A stretch of 64,000 nt of DNA from Dolichospermum sp. DET69 (GCA_017355425.1 CP070233.1:5179501-5243500), one strand, 5' to 3'. Positions 7,391 to 15,790 are shown, counted from the stretch's first letter. The notes: generated by a model not told the origin, from the sequence alone. Numbers and translations are program-made.

Positions 7391-8050
7391 TTACAATGGT
7401 TTACTAACGAAAAATAGAAGCCCTCTTATTTCACTATTAATAGAGTCTTTTTTCTGTTCTTCAGTCGCTCCTCGTGCTTCTCCACTTTGGAGATATAATA
7501 ATTTCTCTGCTTGCATATCCATGATCCAAGTATTAAATTGATCGCGTTGTAAACGATTTTCTACCTCTTTGCGTATCTGCCAAATAGGAACTAACCCAGC
7601 ATGACTATAGCTTTTATCTAGCTTGTTAAATAAATCAATAATCTCTGACTTAAACTCCTCATAAGAACCAATCACCCCACCAACAGAAACAACCGACGCA
7701 GCTATCACAACTGTATCCTTACCTATCCACCGTAACAACGCATTAGCTGCCCAAGTCCCAACAATAGTTCCCTCAAACTTAAACTCACCACTACGCAAAC
7801 CCGCACCCAACACATCTAAACCGATTGGTGACTTGAGAGTATAACCAGTCCTAGAAATAGTAACAGCCCCCTGTCCCTGCAAATCCTCTAAAATATCCTT
7901 ATAGTCCGCCATTTTCTGACCCTTAGCTACTATCCGCTTCGTCAGCAAACCTTTTTGCACTTCTTGTTGACTTGCTCCTAAATCCCATAAGGCAAGCAAC
8001 AAGCGTGTTTGAGCATACAAAGTCTGTGAATTCTTTTGTTCAGCGTTCAT
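7391..8050 (-). CDS. Unknown 219-aa protein, first gene of ATPase-nuclease operon
   Basis: No family was recognised. Residues ~10-75 read like a winged helix: helices with LLALWDLGAS and YKDILEDLQGQGA, then the short strands VTISRTGYTLKS. A Gly/Val-rich hydrophobic patch (VVIAASVVSVGGVIG, ~115-130) follows; it is too short and too isolated to be a confident membrane helix. The C-terminal third is helical and charged. AGGA lies 8 bases before the ATG. Leading an ATPase and a nuclease gene, it could be a sensor, adaptor or regulator; this is inference from context. Confidence 0.6.
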   Translation of the reverse strand: MNAEQKNSQTLYAQTRLLLALWDLGASQQEVQKGLLTKRIVAKGQKMADYKDILEDLQGQGAVTISRTGYTLKSPIGLDVLGAGLRSGEFKFEGTIVGTWAANALLRWIGKDTVVIAASVVSVGGVIGSYEEFKSEIIDLFNKLDKSYSHAGLVPIWQIRKEVENRLQRDQFNTWIMDMQAEKLLYLQSGEARGATEEQKKDSINSEIRGLLFFVSKPL

Positions 8051-8486
8051 ATTTGGTATCCTACTTAACTAAAAGATATTATATGTATTTTATTTGTTAC
8101 TTGGATAAACTTCAAACAATAAAGTTCAAACAATATTGACTATTTTGATATAAATAAGACAAAAATCAATATTTTTTTAGAGCCAATTATCATATTTTTA
8201 TATTCTTACTTAACAAAAAATTACTGATGATAAAAATAATAAATCAATATTCATAATTTATACCGCAAATACCCTGAGCCAAAAAACTGAATTGCATATT
8301 TCCTCAGAGGTAAATAAGTAATCTTCGCTTATATCAGCAGCAAGATGGAAGACTAACAAAAATAGTTCATGATTACATACAAATACTAGACCCATATTTT
8401 TCTAGGTACAAAAAAACAACCAAAAGCCCAACTCTATCTTTGCATTAGTACGGAGATTAAAAAGTCGTAAATAATGGGAATAAAAA
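8051..8486. other. AT-rich divergent intergenic region
   Basis: 436 bp of very AT-rich DNA between the divergently transcribed operon (left) and the lipoprotein gene (right). It should hold both promoters. No coding frame, palindrome or repeat shared with the rest of the window was recognised. Confidence 0.5.
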
Positions 8487-8972
8487 ATGCAGATTATATA
8501 TAAAGAGCGTAAATTCGGATTACGCGTGCAAGCAATACTGTTGTCAACATTACTCTCAGTGCTTTTATTAACAGGCTGTGGCGGTGGTTCTCGAAACGCA
8601 TCAGTACCACCACCTGTTGATGATACAGCAGGAAGAAACATGAGCGATCGCTCTTTAGTTAATCAACCCGAAGCTAAAAAAGGTTTATCCACAGGTCAGA
8701 CGTTTGCACTTTTAGGAGGAGCAGCGGCTCTTTACTATCTCTATAACAAACAAAAAAACGCTCAAGGAACAGGAGAGAAAGGCAAATATTACCTTTCTAA
8801 AAATGGGCGCGTATATTACCGCGACGAGCAAAACCGCGCTCACTGGGTAACTCCCCCCCCTGGTGGTATTCGTGTTCCCGAATCAGAAGCACAACGGTAT
8901 CAAGATTTTCAAGGCTATAACGGACGCACCACAGGTCGGGATCTCACTCAAGTCCCAGATGCACGACAATAA
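8487..8972 (+). CDS. Lipoprotein, hypothetical
   Basis: A 161-aa protein with an N-terminal signal peptide and a canonical lipobox (LLLTGC, Cys about residue 31) followed by GGGS, so it should be lipid-anchored. A second Gly/Ala-rich hydrophobic segment (FALLGGAAALYYLY, ~72-86) precedes a soluble tail with GKYYLSKNGRVYYRD and a closing PPGGIRVPESEAQ. The tail resembles small cyanobacterial surface or periplasmic proteins of unknown function. The stop lies 11 bp before the next gene, which has its own strong ribosome site, so the two probably form an operon. Confidence 0.75.
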   Translation: MQIIYKERKFGLRVQAILLSTLLSVLLLTGCGGGSRNASVPPPVDDTAGRNMSDRSLVNQPEAKKGLSTGQTFALLGGAAALYYLYNKQKNAQGTGEKGKYYLSKNGRVYYRDEQNRAHWVTPPPGGIRVPESEAQRYQDFQGYNGRTTGRDLTQVPDARQ

Positions 8973-8983
8973 GGAGACAGATC

Positions 8984-9289
8984 ATGGTTAACGAATTTTT
9001 GCAAAAAGCGAAAGATTTTTTCGTAGGGTTGGGCGATAAACGAGAAGAAGAAGATACACGTCCACCTCGTGAAAATCCCTACAGCGACCCCGCAAACCAA
9101 GGCAACTTTGGCAATGTCCGTCCCGCTAGTGAAGACCCCTATGGCGACCCCGCCGACCAAGGCAACTTTGGCAATGTTCGCCCCGCTAGTGAAGACCCCT
9201 ATGGCGACCCCGCCGACCAAGGCAATTTTGGTAATGTTCGTCCCGCTAGTGAAGACCCCTATGGCGACCCCGCTGACGAGGAAAATTAA
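8984..9289 (+). CDS. Acidic tandem-repeat protein (20-residue repeats)
   Basis: A 101-aa protein. A short amphipathic N-terminus (MVNEFLQKAKDFFVGLGDK) is followed by a degenerate first repeat and three near-identical 20-residue repeats, GNFGNVRPASEDPYGDPADQ. These are encoded by 60-bp direct repeats at 9101-9160, 9161-9220 and 9221-9280. Composition (D, P, G, N) suggests an intrinsically disordered linker or scaffold. AAGGAG lies 7 bases before the ATG. No function is known to me. The copy number is likely to vary between strains by slippage or recombination. Confidence 0.72.
   Translation: MVNEFLQKAKDFFVGLGDKREEEDTRPPRENPYSDPANQGNFGNVRPASEDPYGDPADQGNFGNVRPASEDPYGDPADQGNFGNVRPASEDPYGDPADEEN
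9101..9280 (+). repeat. Three 60-bp tandem repeats within a coding sequence
   Basis: The period is exactly 60 bp, so the reading frame is kept when the copy number changes. The copies differ at a few mostly synonymous positions. Confidence 0.9.
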
Positions 9290-9323
9290 CTTTTGACATT
9301 TGGTGGCAAAGAATGTAGAGACG

Positions 9324-9451
9324 CTATCCAATCTTGTGGGATGGGCATCCTGCCCGTCCTGATATTATTAGCAGGCAAGACTTGTACTGAGCTTGTCGAA
9401 GTATGCCTGCACCACAAGAAATTTTGGGATATTTTTTTATTTGGAAGTCTC
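9324..9451. repeat. Interspersed inverted-repeat element, copy A (overlaps mdh 3' end)
   Basis: It matches the reverse complement of 11072-11177 almost base for base, including GATGGGCATC...GGCAAGA hairpin arms and ATTTTGGGATATTTTTTTA. Copy A carries an extra ~23 bp (about 9380-9403, containing CTTGTACTGAGCTTGTCG) inside the hairpin. It overlaps the last codons of mdh. Confidence 0.8.
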
Positions 9452-10414
9452 CAAAATCTCCAACGCCCTAGTAATATTTCCCCTCACCGACTCCGCCGAA
9501 GTCTGCAAAGCTGCTCTTTCTTGATCATTAATATTCACTTCCACAATTTTTCTAATGCCCTCATTGCCTAAGAAACAAGGAACACCAATTACCACATCAT
9601 TTAAACCATATTCCCCTTGCACATAAGCCGCCATTGGTAACAACCGCGATTCATTTAATAATATTGACTGCACCATCATACAAGTTGCTGAAGCCGGCGC
9701 AAAAAATGCCCCCCCAGTTTGCATTAACTCCACAATTTCTGCTCCACTATTGCGAGTTCTAGCGACTAAATTATCAATGGTTTCTTGACTTAATAATTCT
9801 GTAATGGGAATCCCATTTACTGTGGCATAGCGAGATAAAGGAACCATTAAATCTCCATGACTTCCTAATACCATTGCTTTCACATCTGCGGGTAAAACTC
9901 CTAATTCTAAAGCCACAAAAGTTGCAAATCTAGCAGAATCTAAAACCCCAGCCATACCCATAACTCGACTTTTTGGTAAACCCGTAGTTTGCCAAGTTAA
10001 ATAAGTCATCACATCCAAAGGATTTGTGACTACTATAAAAATAGCATTGGGAGAATGAGCGATAGCATTTTTAGCCGCATTTACCACAATTTTGGCATTG
10101 ACTTTCAGCAAATCATCCCGACTCATACCTGGTTTGCGGGGAAAACCTGCCGTAATCACCACAATATTTGAATTAGCCGTATCTGCATAATTAATAGTCC
10201 CGCTAATTTGCCGATTATGGGACTCAATTCCCCGCGCTTCCAGCAAATCTAACGCCAAACCTTGAGGCATTCCGTCCACAATATCCAACAATACCACATC
10301 AGCCAGATTTTTCTGGGCAATGCGTTGGGCTAAAGTGCTTCCAACTCTACCCGCACCCACAATAGTCACACGAGGAGAATTATAAACAATTGGGGAAGAG
10401 GGAGAATAAGACAT
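9437..10414 (-). CDS. mdh: Malate dehydrogenase (LDH-like type)
   Basis: A 325-aa NAD-dependent dehydrogenase interconverting malate and oxaloacetate. The Rossmann motif GAGRVGS spans residues 20-26. The mobile active-site loop FPRKPGMSR (91-99) has Arg where lactate dehydrogenases have Gln, giving malate specificity. D159/R162 and the catalytic H186 (GSHGD) are in place. The start is the ATG at 10414 (MSYSPSS); the long upstream open frame only reads through repeat DNA (10440-10590). The last codons coincide with a repeat element that recurs at 11072. It follows ndhO on the same strand. Confidence 0.92.
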   Translation of the reverse strand: MSYSPSSPIVYNSPRVTIVGAGRVGSTLAQRIAQKNLADVVLLDIVDGMPQGLALDLLEARGIESHNRQISGTINYADTANSNIVVITAGFPRKPGMSRDDLLKVNAKIVVNAAKNAIAHSPNAIFIVVTNPLDVMTYLTWQTTGLPKSRVMGMAGVLDSARFATFVALELGVLPADVKAMVLGSHGDLMVPLSRYATVNGIPITELLSQETIDNLVARTRNSGAEIVELMQTGGAFFAPASATCMMVQSILLNESRLLPMAAYVQGEYGLNDVVIGVPCFLGNEGIRKIVEVNINDQERAALQTSAESVRGNITRALEILETSK

Positions 10415-10444
10415 AATTTCTGAAGTGATTGCAATTATTCCATC

Positions 10445-10580
10445 ATTGTAGGGTGGGTTAGTGACCACGTAACCCACCATGCTACTGACTTTTTCCCTAA
10501 TATAGCGGTTTCTAAACGTATCAGGTATATCATAGCCCCCTCCTCGCTTGCGGGGAGGGGGTTGGGGGGTGGGGTTCTTG
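10445..10580. repeat. Palindromic intergenic repeats between ndhO and mdh
   Basis: Two hairpins lie here. GGGTGGGTTA pairs with TAACCCACC (about 10450-10479). A GC-rich CCCCCTCC/GGGAGGGGG hairpin spans about 10533-10562. Both are of types seen elsewhere in this window and are probably non-coding interspersed repeats that could also attenuate ndhO-mdh readthrough. Confidence 0.55.
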
Positions 10581-10584
10581 TATA

Positions 10585-10800
10585 TTAAACAAACTCTTCT
10601 AACTGTTCTAACTTTAACCAAATATTTGGCGTTGGCACTTGTCCAAACTTGACCAAAGCATAATCACCCTTGATATCCACAATTTCCCCTTGAGTTTCAA
10701 ACAAATAACTAGGAAAGCGGGAATCACTAGCTTTAGCTTCTAAACTATTTTCCAACTTCTCCCGAATAGCCCGCACCATATTTCCTTTTTTAACAGCCAT
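10585..10800 (-). CDS. ndhO: NAD(P)H-quinone oxidoreductase subunit O
   Basis: A 71-aa small subunit of the cyanobacterial NDH-1 complex on the thylakoid membrane. It matches the family over its full length: [19 protein letters not shown], then [27 protein letters not shown] and [13 protein letters not shown]. The length is typical (about 70-75 aa). It sits upstream of mdh on the same strand with repeats in between, so co-transcription is possible but not shown. Confidence 0.93.
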   Translation of the reverse strand: MAVKKGNMVRAIREKLENSLEAKASDSRFPSYLFETQGEIVDIKGDYALVKFGQVPTPNIWLKLEQLEEFV

Positions 10801-11274
10801 AATTTCCCCTCGTTCTCAAATAAATGCTTGTAATCAGAATTTTATCTTAGTACCCAAAGATAAAAGCATAATTTCTTTCCTGAAAACAAATAACCGTCTA
10901 CCTTGCTGGTAAGCGGTTTCAAAGAAAAATCTTATATTATTTTTACCTAGTTCTTCCTTATCAGTTTCATCATAACAAATCCCGAAGCAATTGTCAACCC
11001 CCCAATACTCTATTTTCGCGCGTGATTTATTTGCAAATTCTGTGAGAGGTTGCTGATTTTTCTATCCATTAGAGACTTCCAATTAAAAAAATATCCCAAA
11101 ATTTCTTGTGGTGCGGGCATCTTGCCCGCTAATAATACAAGGACGGGCAAGATGCCCATCCCACAAAATTGGATAATCTTTTTTGTGGAGTTCTCTTACT
11201 AGACAAACCTAGCTATTGACATTACCAGATGCTCTTATAAATGTTGGGTTTCCTCACGTCAACCCAACCTACGA
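10801..11274. other. Intergenic region with an inverted-repeat element
   Basis: 474 bp between ndhO and cobQ. It contains repeat copy B (11072-11177) and, at 11240-11275, a GTTGGGTTT...AACCCAACCTA hairpin of a family also seen near 60755-60831 and 55383. The rest is AT-rich with no open frame of note; the ndhO promoter should lie near 10801-10950. Confidence 0.5.
11072..11177. repeat. Interspersed inverted-repeat element, copy B
   Basis: Inverted relative to copy A at 9324-9451. It contains the GGGCATCTTGCCCG and CGGGCAAGATGCCC arms that form a hairpin. It starts with GAGACTTCCAA, the same bases that encode the last residues of mdh in copy A. Confidence 0.8.
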
Positions 11275-12771
11275 TTAGATAAACGGTGTTAAGTCTAAAT
11301 GTTCTTCAATTTGGGTAGCTAAAGCATCTAAAATTTGTTCTCGCTGTTCTCGATAGTTAGCTACACCTGTGGGTAAAGATTTCAAACCCCGTTGTTGACG
11401 CAGACGATTTACCCAAGCCCGTCTCCAAGGGCCATTATCAAAAATTCCATGTAGATAAGTTCCCCAAATTGATTGACAACTATCTACTAACCCTAAATTA
11501 GCATCATCAAATAAGGGTTGACAAGATTTTTGTTCACCTGGGTTTTCTACGCGTGATAGCGAAGCAATGTTGCTAACAGTTCGCCCTTGGTGGATTTCAA
11601 ACCCACTGACAGGTAAGCCCGCTTGGGGATAATTGGAAGTAACTTGACGCTGACGGGCAATTTTTTGACCTGTAATTACGGTTTTTACTGGTAATAAATT
11701 TAGCCCTTGATATTTACCCGCTTGTCCTTCCATTCCTTCAGGATCAGCAATAGTTTGCCCCAGCATTTGGAAACCGCCACAAATACCTAAAACTGTGCCA
11801 CCAGAAGCTGCATAGTTTTGAATTGCTTCTGCCATACCGCTTTTTTGCAAGGTAATTAAATCGGCAATTGTGGTTTTTGTTCCTGGAATAATTACTGCAT
11901 CTGGATGTCCTAAATCTTGCTTAGGATGCAAATATTTTACCGTAACAGATGGTTCTGATTCCAAGGGGTCAAAATCGGTAAAATTGGCAATTCTGGGTAA
12001 CCGAATGACAGCAATATTTAATTCAGAGTTGGCTTTTGCTGGTTTCCGTTCTAATAAGTCCAAGGAATCTTCCGCTGGGAAAACTTGGTCTAAATAGGGA
12101 ATCACCCCGACAACAGGTATACCTGTGCGTTCTTCTAACCATTTGATTCCCGGTTCGAGAATTGATCTCTGTCCTCGGAATTTGTTAATCACAACTCCTT
12201 TAATTAATGCGCGTTCATCTTCATCTAATAGTTCTAATGTTCCGACCACATGAGCAAATGCTCCACCTCGATCAATATCAACTACTAATAGTGTGGGTGC
12301 ATTCAAATGTTTCGCAACCCGCATATTAGTTAAATCACGGTGTTTGAGATTAATTTCGGCAGGACTACCAGCACCCTCACAAACGAGAGCATCAAACTCT
12401 GTTGATAGGTGTTGTAGACATTCTTTGATGGTTTGCCAACCTAGTTCAAAATATTTTTCATAGTAGTCTGTGGCACTGACTGTACCTATGGCTTTACCTT
12501 TGAGGATGATTTGGGATGTCATATCCCCTTGGGGTTTAAGTAAAATGGGATTCATTTCTACTGACGGTGCTATTCCCGCAGCCCAAGCTTGCACTGCTTG
12601 AGCATAGCCAATTTCGCCCCCACTGGCTGTCACATAGGCATTTAAAGCCATATTTTGACCTTTAAAGGGAGATACTCGCCAGCCGCGTCGGGAAAGAATC
12701 CGACAAATGGCTGTGGTTATCAGTGATTTCCCTGCGTGGGATGTTGTTCCCACTACCATGATTGATTTCAT
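11275..12771 (-). CDS. cobQ: Adenosylcobyric acid synthase (glutamine-hydrolysing)
   Basis: A 498-aa protein, typical for CobQ/CbiP, which amidates four side chains of adenosylcobyrinic acid a,c-diamide in cobalamin synthesis. The N-terminal P-loop-like DRTGG/CobQ ATPase region reads GTTSHAGKSLITTAICR, with SPFKGQNMALN next. The C-terminal class-I glutamine amidotransferase domain has a nucleophile Cys in GICGGFQMLG and a His in YLHGIFDN. The gene is monocistronic as seen. No cobalamin riboswitch was recognised in the 96 bp upstream. Confidence 0.93.
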   Translation of the reverse strand: MKSIMVVGTTSHAGKSLITTAICRILSRRGWRVSPFKGQNMALNAYVTASGGEIGYAQAVQAWAAGIAPSVEMNPILLKPQGDMTSQIILKGKAIGTVSATDYYEKYFELGWQTIKECLQHLSTEFDALVCEGAGSPAEINLKHRDLTNMRVAKHLNAPTLLVVDIDRGGAFAHVVGTLELLDEDERALIKGVVINKFRGQRSILEPGIKWLEERTGIPVVGVIPYLDQVFPAEDSLDLLERKPAKANSELNIAVIRLPRIANFTDFDPLESEPSVTVKYLHPKQDLGHPDAVIIPGTKTTIADLITLQKSGMAEAIQNYAASGGTVLGICGGFQMLGQTIADPEGMEGQAGKYQGLNLLPVKTVITGQKIARQRQVTSNYPQAGLPVSGFEIHQGRTVSNIASLSRVENPGEQKSCQPLFDDANLGLVDSCQSIWGTYLHGIFDNGPWRRAWVNRLRQQRGLKSLPTGVANYREQREQILDALATQIEEHLDLTPFI

Positions 12772-12867
12772 TTTTAACTACAATTTAGTATGTTGAGATT
12801 CGTATAACTATGGGGGACAGATGCCCACCCCACAAGAGTTGTAATCAAAACCAATGATCAACATCGG

Positions 12868-13272
12868 TCAAAAGGGTAAACGTAACCAACGAGTTATAAA
12901 ATCATTGTAGCGATCGCTCAGGGAAGGACTACCCCGCTTGTGATCTTTTAACTTAGTGATCAATTGATGACCCATAGGAGTTAGACGAAAACTATCTGTA
13001 ATTCCCTGTCCATCAACTTCTCTCCGCAATACTCCGACATCAATTAACCAGGCTAAAGCGTTTTCACAGGTCAATTCTGATAATGGGCGGTTGGTGTAAT
13101 TCTGCTTAACTCCTTTATCCATTGCTATAGCACCTAACTGGATGCTTTGGCTAGTCATGGCTACAAACAAATTCAGGTTAAAGGGTGAACAGATTAGCGA
13201 TCGCTCGGCTCTGTCTAGGGCTTTACTAGTATAAACTAAGGGCTTGAAGTTGGGAAAATCCACGGTCGGCAT
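12868..13272 (-). CDS. Conserved cyanobacterial protein (Npun_F0494-like)
   Basis: A 134-aa soluble protein. It has helices with PLSELTCENALAWLIDVGVLRREVDGQG followed by FRLTPMGHQLI. This resembles a winged helix whose wing ends in the common LTPxGxxL motif. I believe it matches the protein family named after Npun_F0494, but this is from memory. The ATG at 13272 is preferred over the GTG at 13284. The function is unknown. It is divergent from the PrxQ gene. Confidence 0.65.
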   Translation of the reverse strand: MPTVDFPNFKPLVYTSKALDRAERSLICSPFNLNLFVAMTSQSIQLGAIAMDKGVKQNYTNRPLSELTCENALAWLIDVGVLRREVDGQGITDSFRLTPMGHQLITKLKDHKRGSPSLSDRYNDFITRWLRLPF

Positions 13273-13421
13273 TTTTTTAATCACTCTAAGTTGGGCTTTT
13301 TCTCAATAATTGGAAAATAAATACTTCTAATTGAGGATATTTAATCAACTATTTATTTAAATATTGTAAATTATTGTAAAATTTTTATTGCATAAAGATT
13401 TTAAACAGGACAAGGTGAATC

Positions 13422-13859
13422 ATGGCTCTAGCAATTGGTACAGATGCACCTGCATTTACCACTAAAGACACTAACGGCAACACAGTTTCATTATCTGATT
13501 TTAAAGGTAAGACCGTTGTTCTCTACTTTTACCCTAAAGATGACACACCTGGCTGCACCAAACAAGCTCAAAGCTTCCGGGATGCCCAACCTGATTATCA
13601 AGTTAAAGATATTGTCGTGTTGGGAGTAAGTGCTGATGATGAATCTTCTCACCAAGCATTCACAGCTAAATATAATTTGAATTTCCCCTTACTAGCTGAT
13701 ACCAACAAATCTCTAATTACCGCTTATAATGTTGATGGTGGTGGTTATGCCAAGCGGGTTACCTACGTAATTGATAGTAGCGGCAAAATCATCCATGTTG
13801 ATGCTACCGTTAATACACCCACCCACGCAAGTGATATTTTAACAGCACTTGGTTTGTAA
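13422..13859 (+). CDS. PrxQ/BCP-type peroxiredoxin with a single cysteine
   Basis: A 145-aa thiol peroxidase. The peroxidatic Cys is in DDTPGCTKQAQSFRD (residue 45), and fold motifs VVLYFYPKDDT and VLGVSADD are intact. The usual resolving Cys five residues later (CxxxxC in most BCP/PrxQ) is Gln here, and no other Cys exists in the protein. It should therefore depend on an external thiol. GGTGAATC precedes the ATG. It is divergent from the Npun_F0494-like gene. Confidence 0.88.
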   Translation: MALAIGTDAPAFTTKDTNGNTVSLSDFKGKTVVLYFYPKDDTPGCTKQAQSFRDAQPDYQVKDIVVLGVSADDESSHQAFTAKYNLNFPLLADTNKSLITAYNVDGGGYAKRVTYVIDSSGKIIHVDATVNTPTHASDILTALGL

Positions 13860-13867
13860 GCATTAAG

Positions 13868-13925
13868 GAATCCGTAGGGGCGCAGGGCCTGCGCCCCAAC
13901 CTACGCAGATCCTGCGCCCCAAATT
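13868..13925. repeat. GC-rich hairpin repeat downstream of PrxQ
   Basis: GTAGGGGCGCAGG and CCTGCGCCCC form a hairpin at about 13875-13899, and the GATCCTGCGCCCC motif repeats just after. It could serve as a bidirectional terminator between the two convergent genes. Confidence 0.45.
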
Positions 13926-13939
13926 ATCCAAAGCAGGTG

Positions 13940-14323
13940 TTATTTACCTGCTGATGGTAAAATTTGTAAAGGGAATAAATTTTGACCAGATGTAATTCCT
14001 AATGCACCTGAGTTTTGTTGGATCTGAGGCTGAAGAAGTTTCTGTTGTGCAGATCTAAATGCGGTTGCGGCTAGGTCTAACTGTTGACTTTGTTGATCAG
14101 CATTCCATTGCACAGTCCCGATTTGTGCTTGATGAATCATGTTCATCATATCGAAACCTGACCCATTACCAGACAAAGCATTGCTATTCCGGTCACTCTC
14201 TAAACTACCAAAGGGTTGATTTGTATCAGCTAAGGTGGGTTCTGTAACTAACATAGAAGCAAAGCTAATACCAGCGATAGTGGCAAGAATAATTTTGTGA
14301 ACTGGTAAAAATGATTTTCTCAT
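13940..14323 (-). CDS. Small secreted protein, unknown
   Basis: A 127-aa protein with a clear Sec signal peptide: MRKSFLPVHK, then the hydrophobic IILATIAGISFASMLV and a probable cleavage after TLA-D. The mature part is Gln/Asn-rich with no recognised domain (QQSQQLDLAATAFRSAQQKLLQ). AAGGAG stands 7 bases before the ATG. It follows the ABC-2 permease by 19 bp on the same strand, so it is probably co-transcribed. Periplasmic or extracellular location is expected. Confidence 0.65.
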   Translation of the reverse strand: MRKSFLPVHKIILATIAGISFASMLVTEPTLADTNQPFGSLESDRNSNALSGNGSGFDMMNMIHQAQIGTVQWNADQQSQQLDLAATAFRSAQQKLLQPQIQQNSGALGITSGQNLFPLQILPSAGK

Positions 14324-14342
14324 GAAATTTCTCCTTATAATC

Positions 14343-15227
14343 TTACGCGAGAGTCCGACGGAGTTGGGGTTGAATAGTGAGTAAAGCCACGATTGCGAAA
14401 CCCAGTAACACTAACAACGCTCCCCCAAAGGTAACATCACCCCAAAAAGCGTGCATTACTATATCATTTAATCCCCAACTGCTGTGTAGATACAAATAGC
14501 GAATTGGTTCAATGGCATAGCTGAGAGGATTAAGGGTAGCAATAACCTGTAACCAACCAGGCATAAAAGATAAAGGTGCTAAGGCTGTACTGGCAAATAA
14601 TAGCGGTAGGTTAGTGACAAAAATTACGGCGATAAGTTCAATGTGTCCTGGTAATGCAAAAGCCAAACCGAGAGAAATGGCAGTTACGCCTAAAGCCAGG
14701 AGCAGGACAATGAGAGCGATCGCACACAATCCTGTAAAATTAGGTAAACCAGCCCCTATAAATGCCGCTGCTGCTACAATTACTGCTGCTTGGAGTAAAC
14801 TTTGGCTAATAATAAAAATAGCAGACGCAAAAACAATTGAAAAGCGCGAGGCTAAGGGTGCAACCAGCAAGCGATTTAGAAAGCCAAATTCCCTGTCAAA
14901 CATCACAGGTAAACCGGCATTTAAAGCCCCAGCAAAGGCGGTAAATACTATTACACCCGCTGCTAGAAATTGCCCGTAATTTGTCGTAGTCCCAAATAAT
15001 CCTTTAGGCGCATTTTGGAATAATGCCCCAAATAAAACTAACCACATGACGGGCTGAATAATCCCGGCTATCAGGCTAGAAGGACGGCGTTGGAGTTGAA
15101 TAAACAGACGACGGGTTAAGGCAAAAGTTTCTTGAACAATTTCTCCCAGGAAACTGGAATTGGTATCGGCAACTACAGTAGATGCGGTTAATTGTTGCCA
15201 ATTCATCACTACTTTATCATTATTCAT
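14343..15227 (-). CDS. ABC-2 type transporter permease
   Basis: A 294-aa integral membrane protein with six predicted hydrophobic segments. ABC-2 hallmarks are an N-terminal RRPSSLIAGIIQPVMWLVLF, MFDREFGFLNRLLVAPL after the second segment, and PLSYAIEPIRYLYL near the last. The family exports drugs, polysaccharides or lipids and needs a separate ATPase. No ATPase gene is adjacent in this window, since the upstream side is transposon debris. The ATG at 15227 is used; an alternative Met is at codon 8. Confidence 0.85.
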   Translation of the reverse strand: MNNDKVVMNWQQLTASTVVADTNSSFLGEIVQETFALTRRLFIQLQRRPSSLIAGIIQPVMWLVLFGALFQNAPKGLFGTTTNYGQFLAAGVIVFTAFAGALNAGLPVMFDREFGFLNRLLVAPLASRFSIVFASAIFIISQSLLQAAVIVAAAAFIGAGLPNFTGLCAIALIVLLLALGVTAISLGLAFALPGHIELIAVIFVTNLPLLFASTALAPLSFMPGWLQVIATLNPLSYAIEPIRYLYLHSSWGLNDIVMHAFWGDVTFGGALLVLLGFAIVALLTIQPQLRRTLA

Positions 15228-15628
15228 AGAGAAAACTAAAATTAAACGGTATCAATTATAAACATCTCTGCAATTCTTAATTAGCAAAGAATATTTATAA
15301 TTCTTAATACTATATTATAGCGAAAATCATTACAGTATATTGCAGGTATATCAAATCCAGATTTTATTATTTTCTGGTTTCGGCAAAGGGTCTGAAGGCG
15401 AGGATGCCAATTTTGCTAAAATCTTAAAATATATTGCGATAGTTCTTCCTCATCAACTTTATGATAACAGATTTAAAATCATCTGTCAAGTGTTTTATGC
15501 TCTTATTTTGGCGACGCGATAAAAGTAGATTATGCAAATATTTTTCTGGATTGTTATCTGATGCTTTTGAAATAATTGTCTGAATCAGGATTTCCAGGAT
15601 TTGAGGATGTACAGGATGATATGTTTGA

Positions 15629-15790
15629 CACTCTCACTGGCTAAAGCCGCTGAGATTCTTGGTTCAACGAGTCCACTTAACTTAGAACCCTTGCGGTATC
15701 TAAGCCAGAGGTGGTTCTCTCCCCAAGCGTTAACTTTCCCTCTGCCCGAAGGTAGTTGCATTACTGCAAATTTTGCTTGAGTTTAAATTC
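15629..15790 (-). pseudogene. TnpB (IS200/IS605 OrfB) 3'-end remnant with right-end hairpin
   Basis: Read on the minus strand, the segment translates as QLPSGRGKVNAWGENHLWL...KLSGLVEPRI, the style of the disordered TnpB C-terminal tail. It is followed by a hairpin (CGGCTTTAGCC region) and GTGTCAA. The intact TnpB element here ends similarly (ATGTCAAC at 35097-35104), and so does the deleted IS605 (GTGTCAAC at 45101-45108). The rest of the gene is missing. Confidence 0.6.

Noticed and set aside
10415-10621. Long N-terminal extension of malate dehydrogenase (reads NPTPQPPPRKRGGGY...)
   Set aside because: It is translation of intergenic repeat hairpins; the MSYSPSS start at 10414 gives the normal family length.
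12772-12867. Cobalamin riboswitch before cobQ
   Set aside because: No B12-box-like GCCACTG element or room for the full fold was seen in the 96-bp gap.
15340-15522. 60-codon plus-strand ORF upstream of the ABC-2 permease
   Set aside because: No ribosome site, no recognisable domain, low-complexity AT-rich context among mobile debris.
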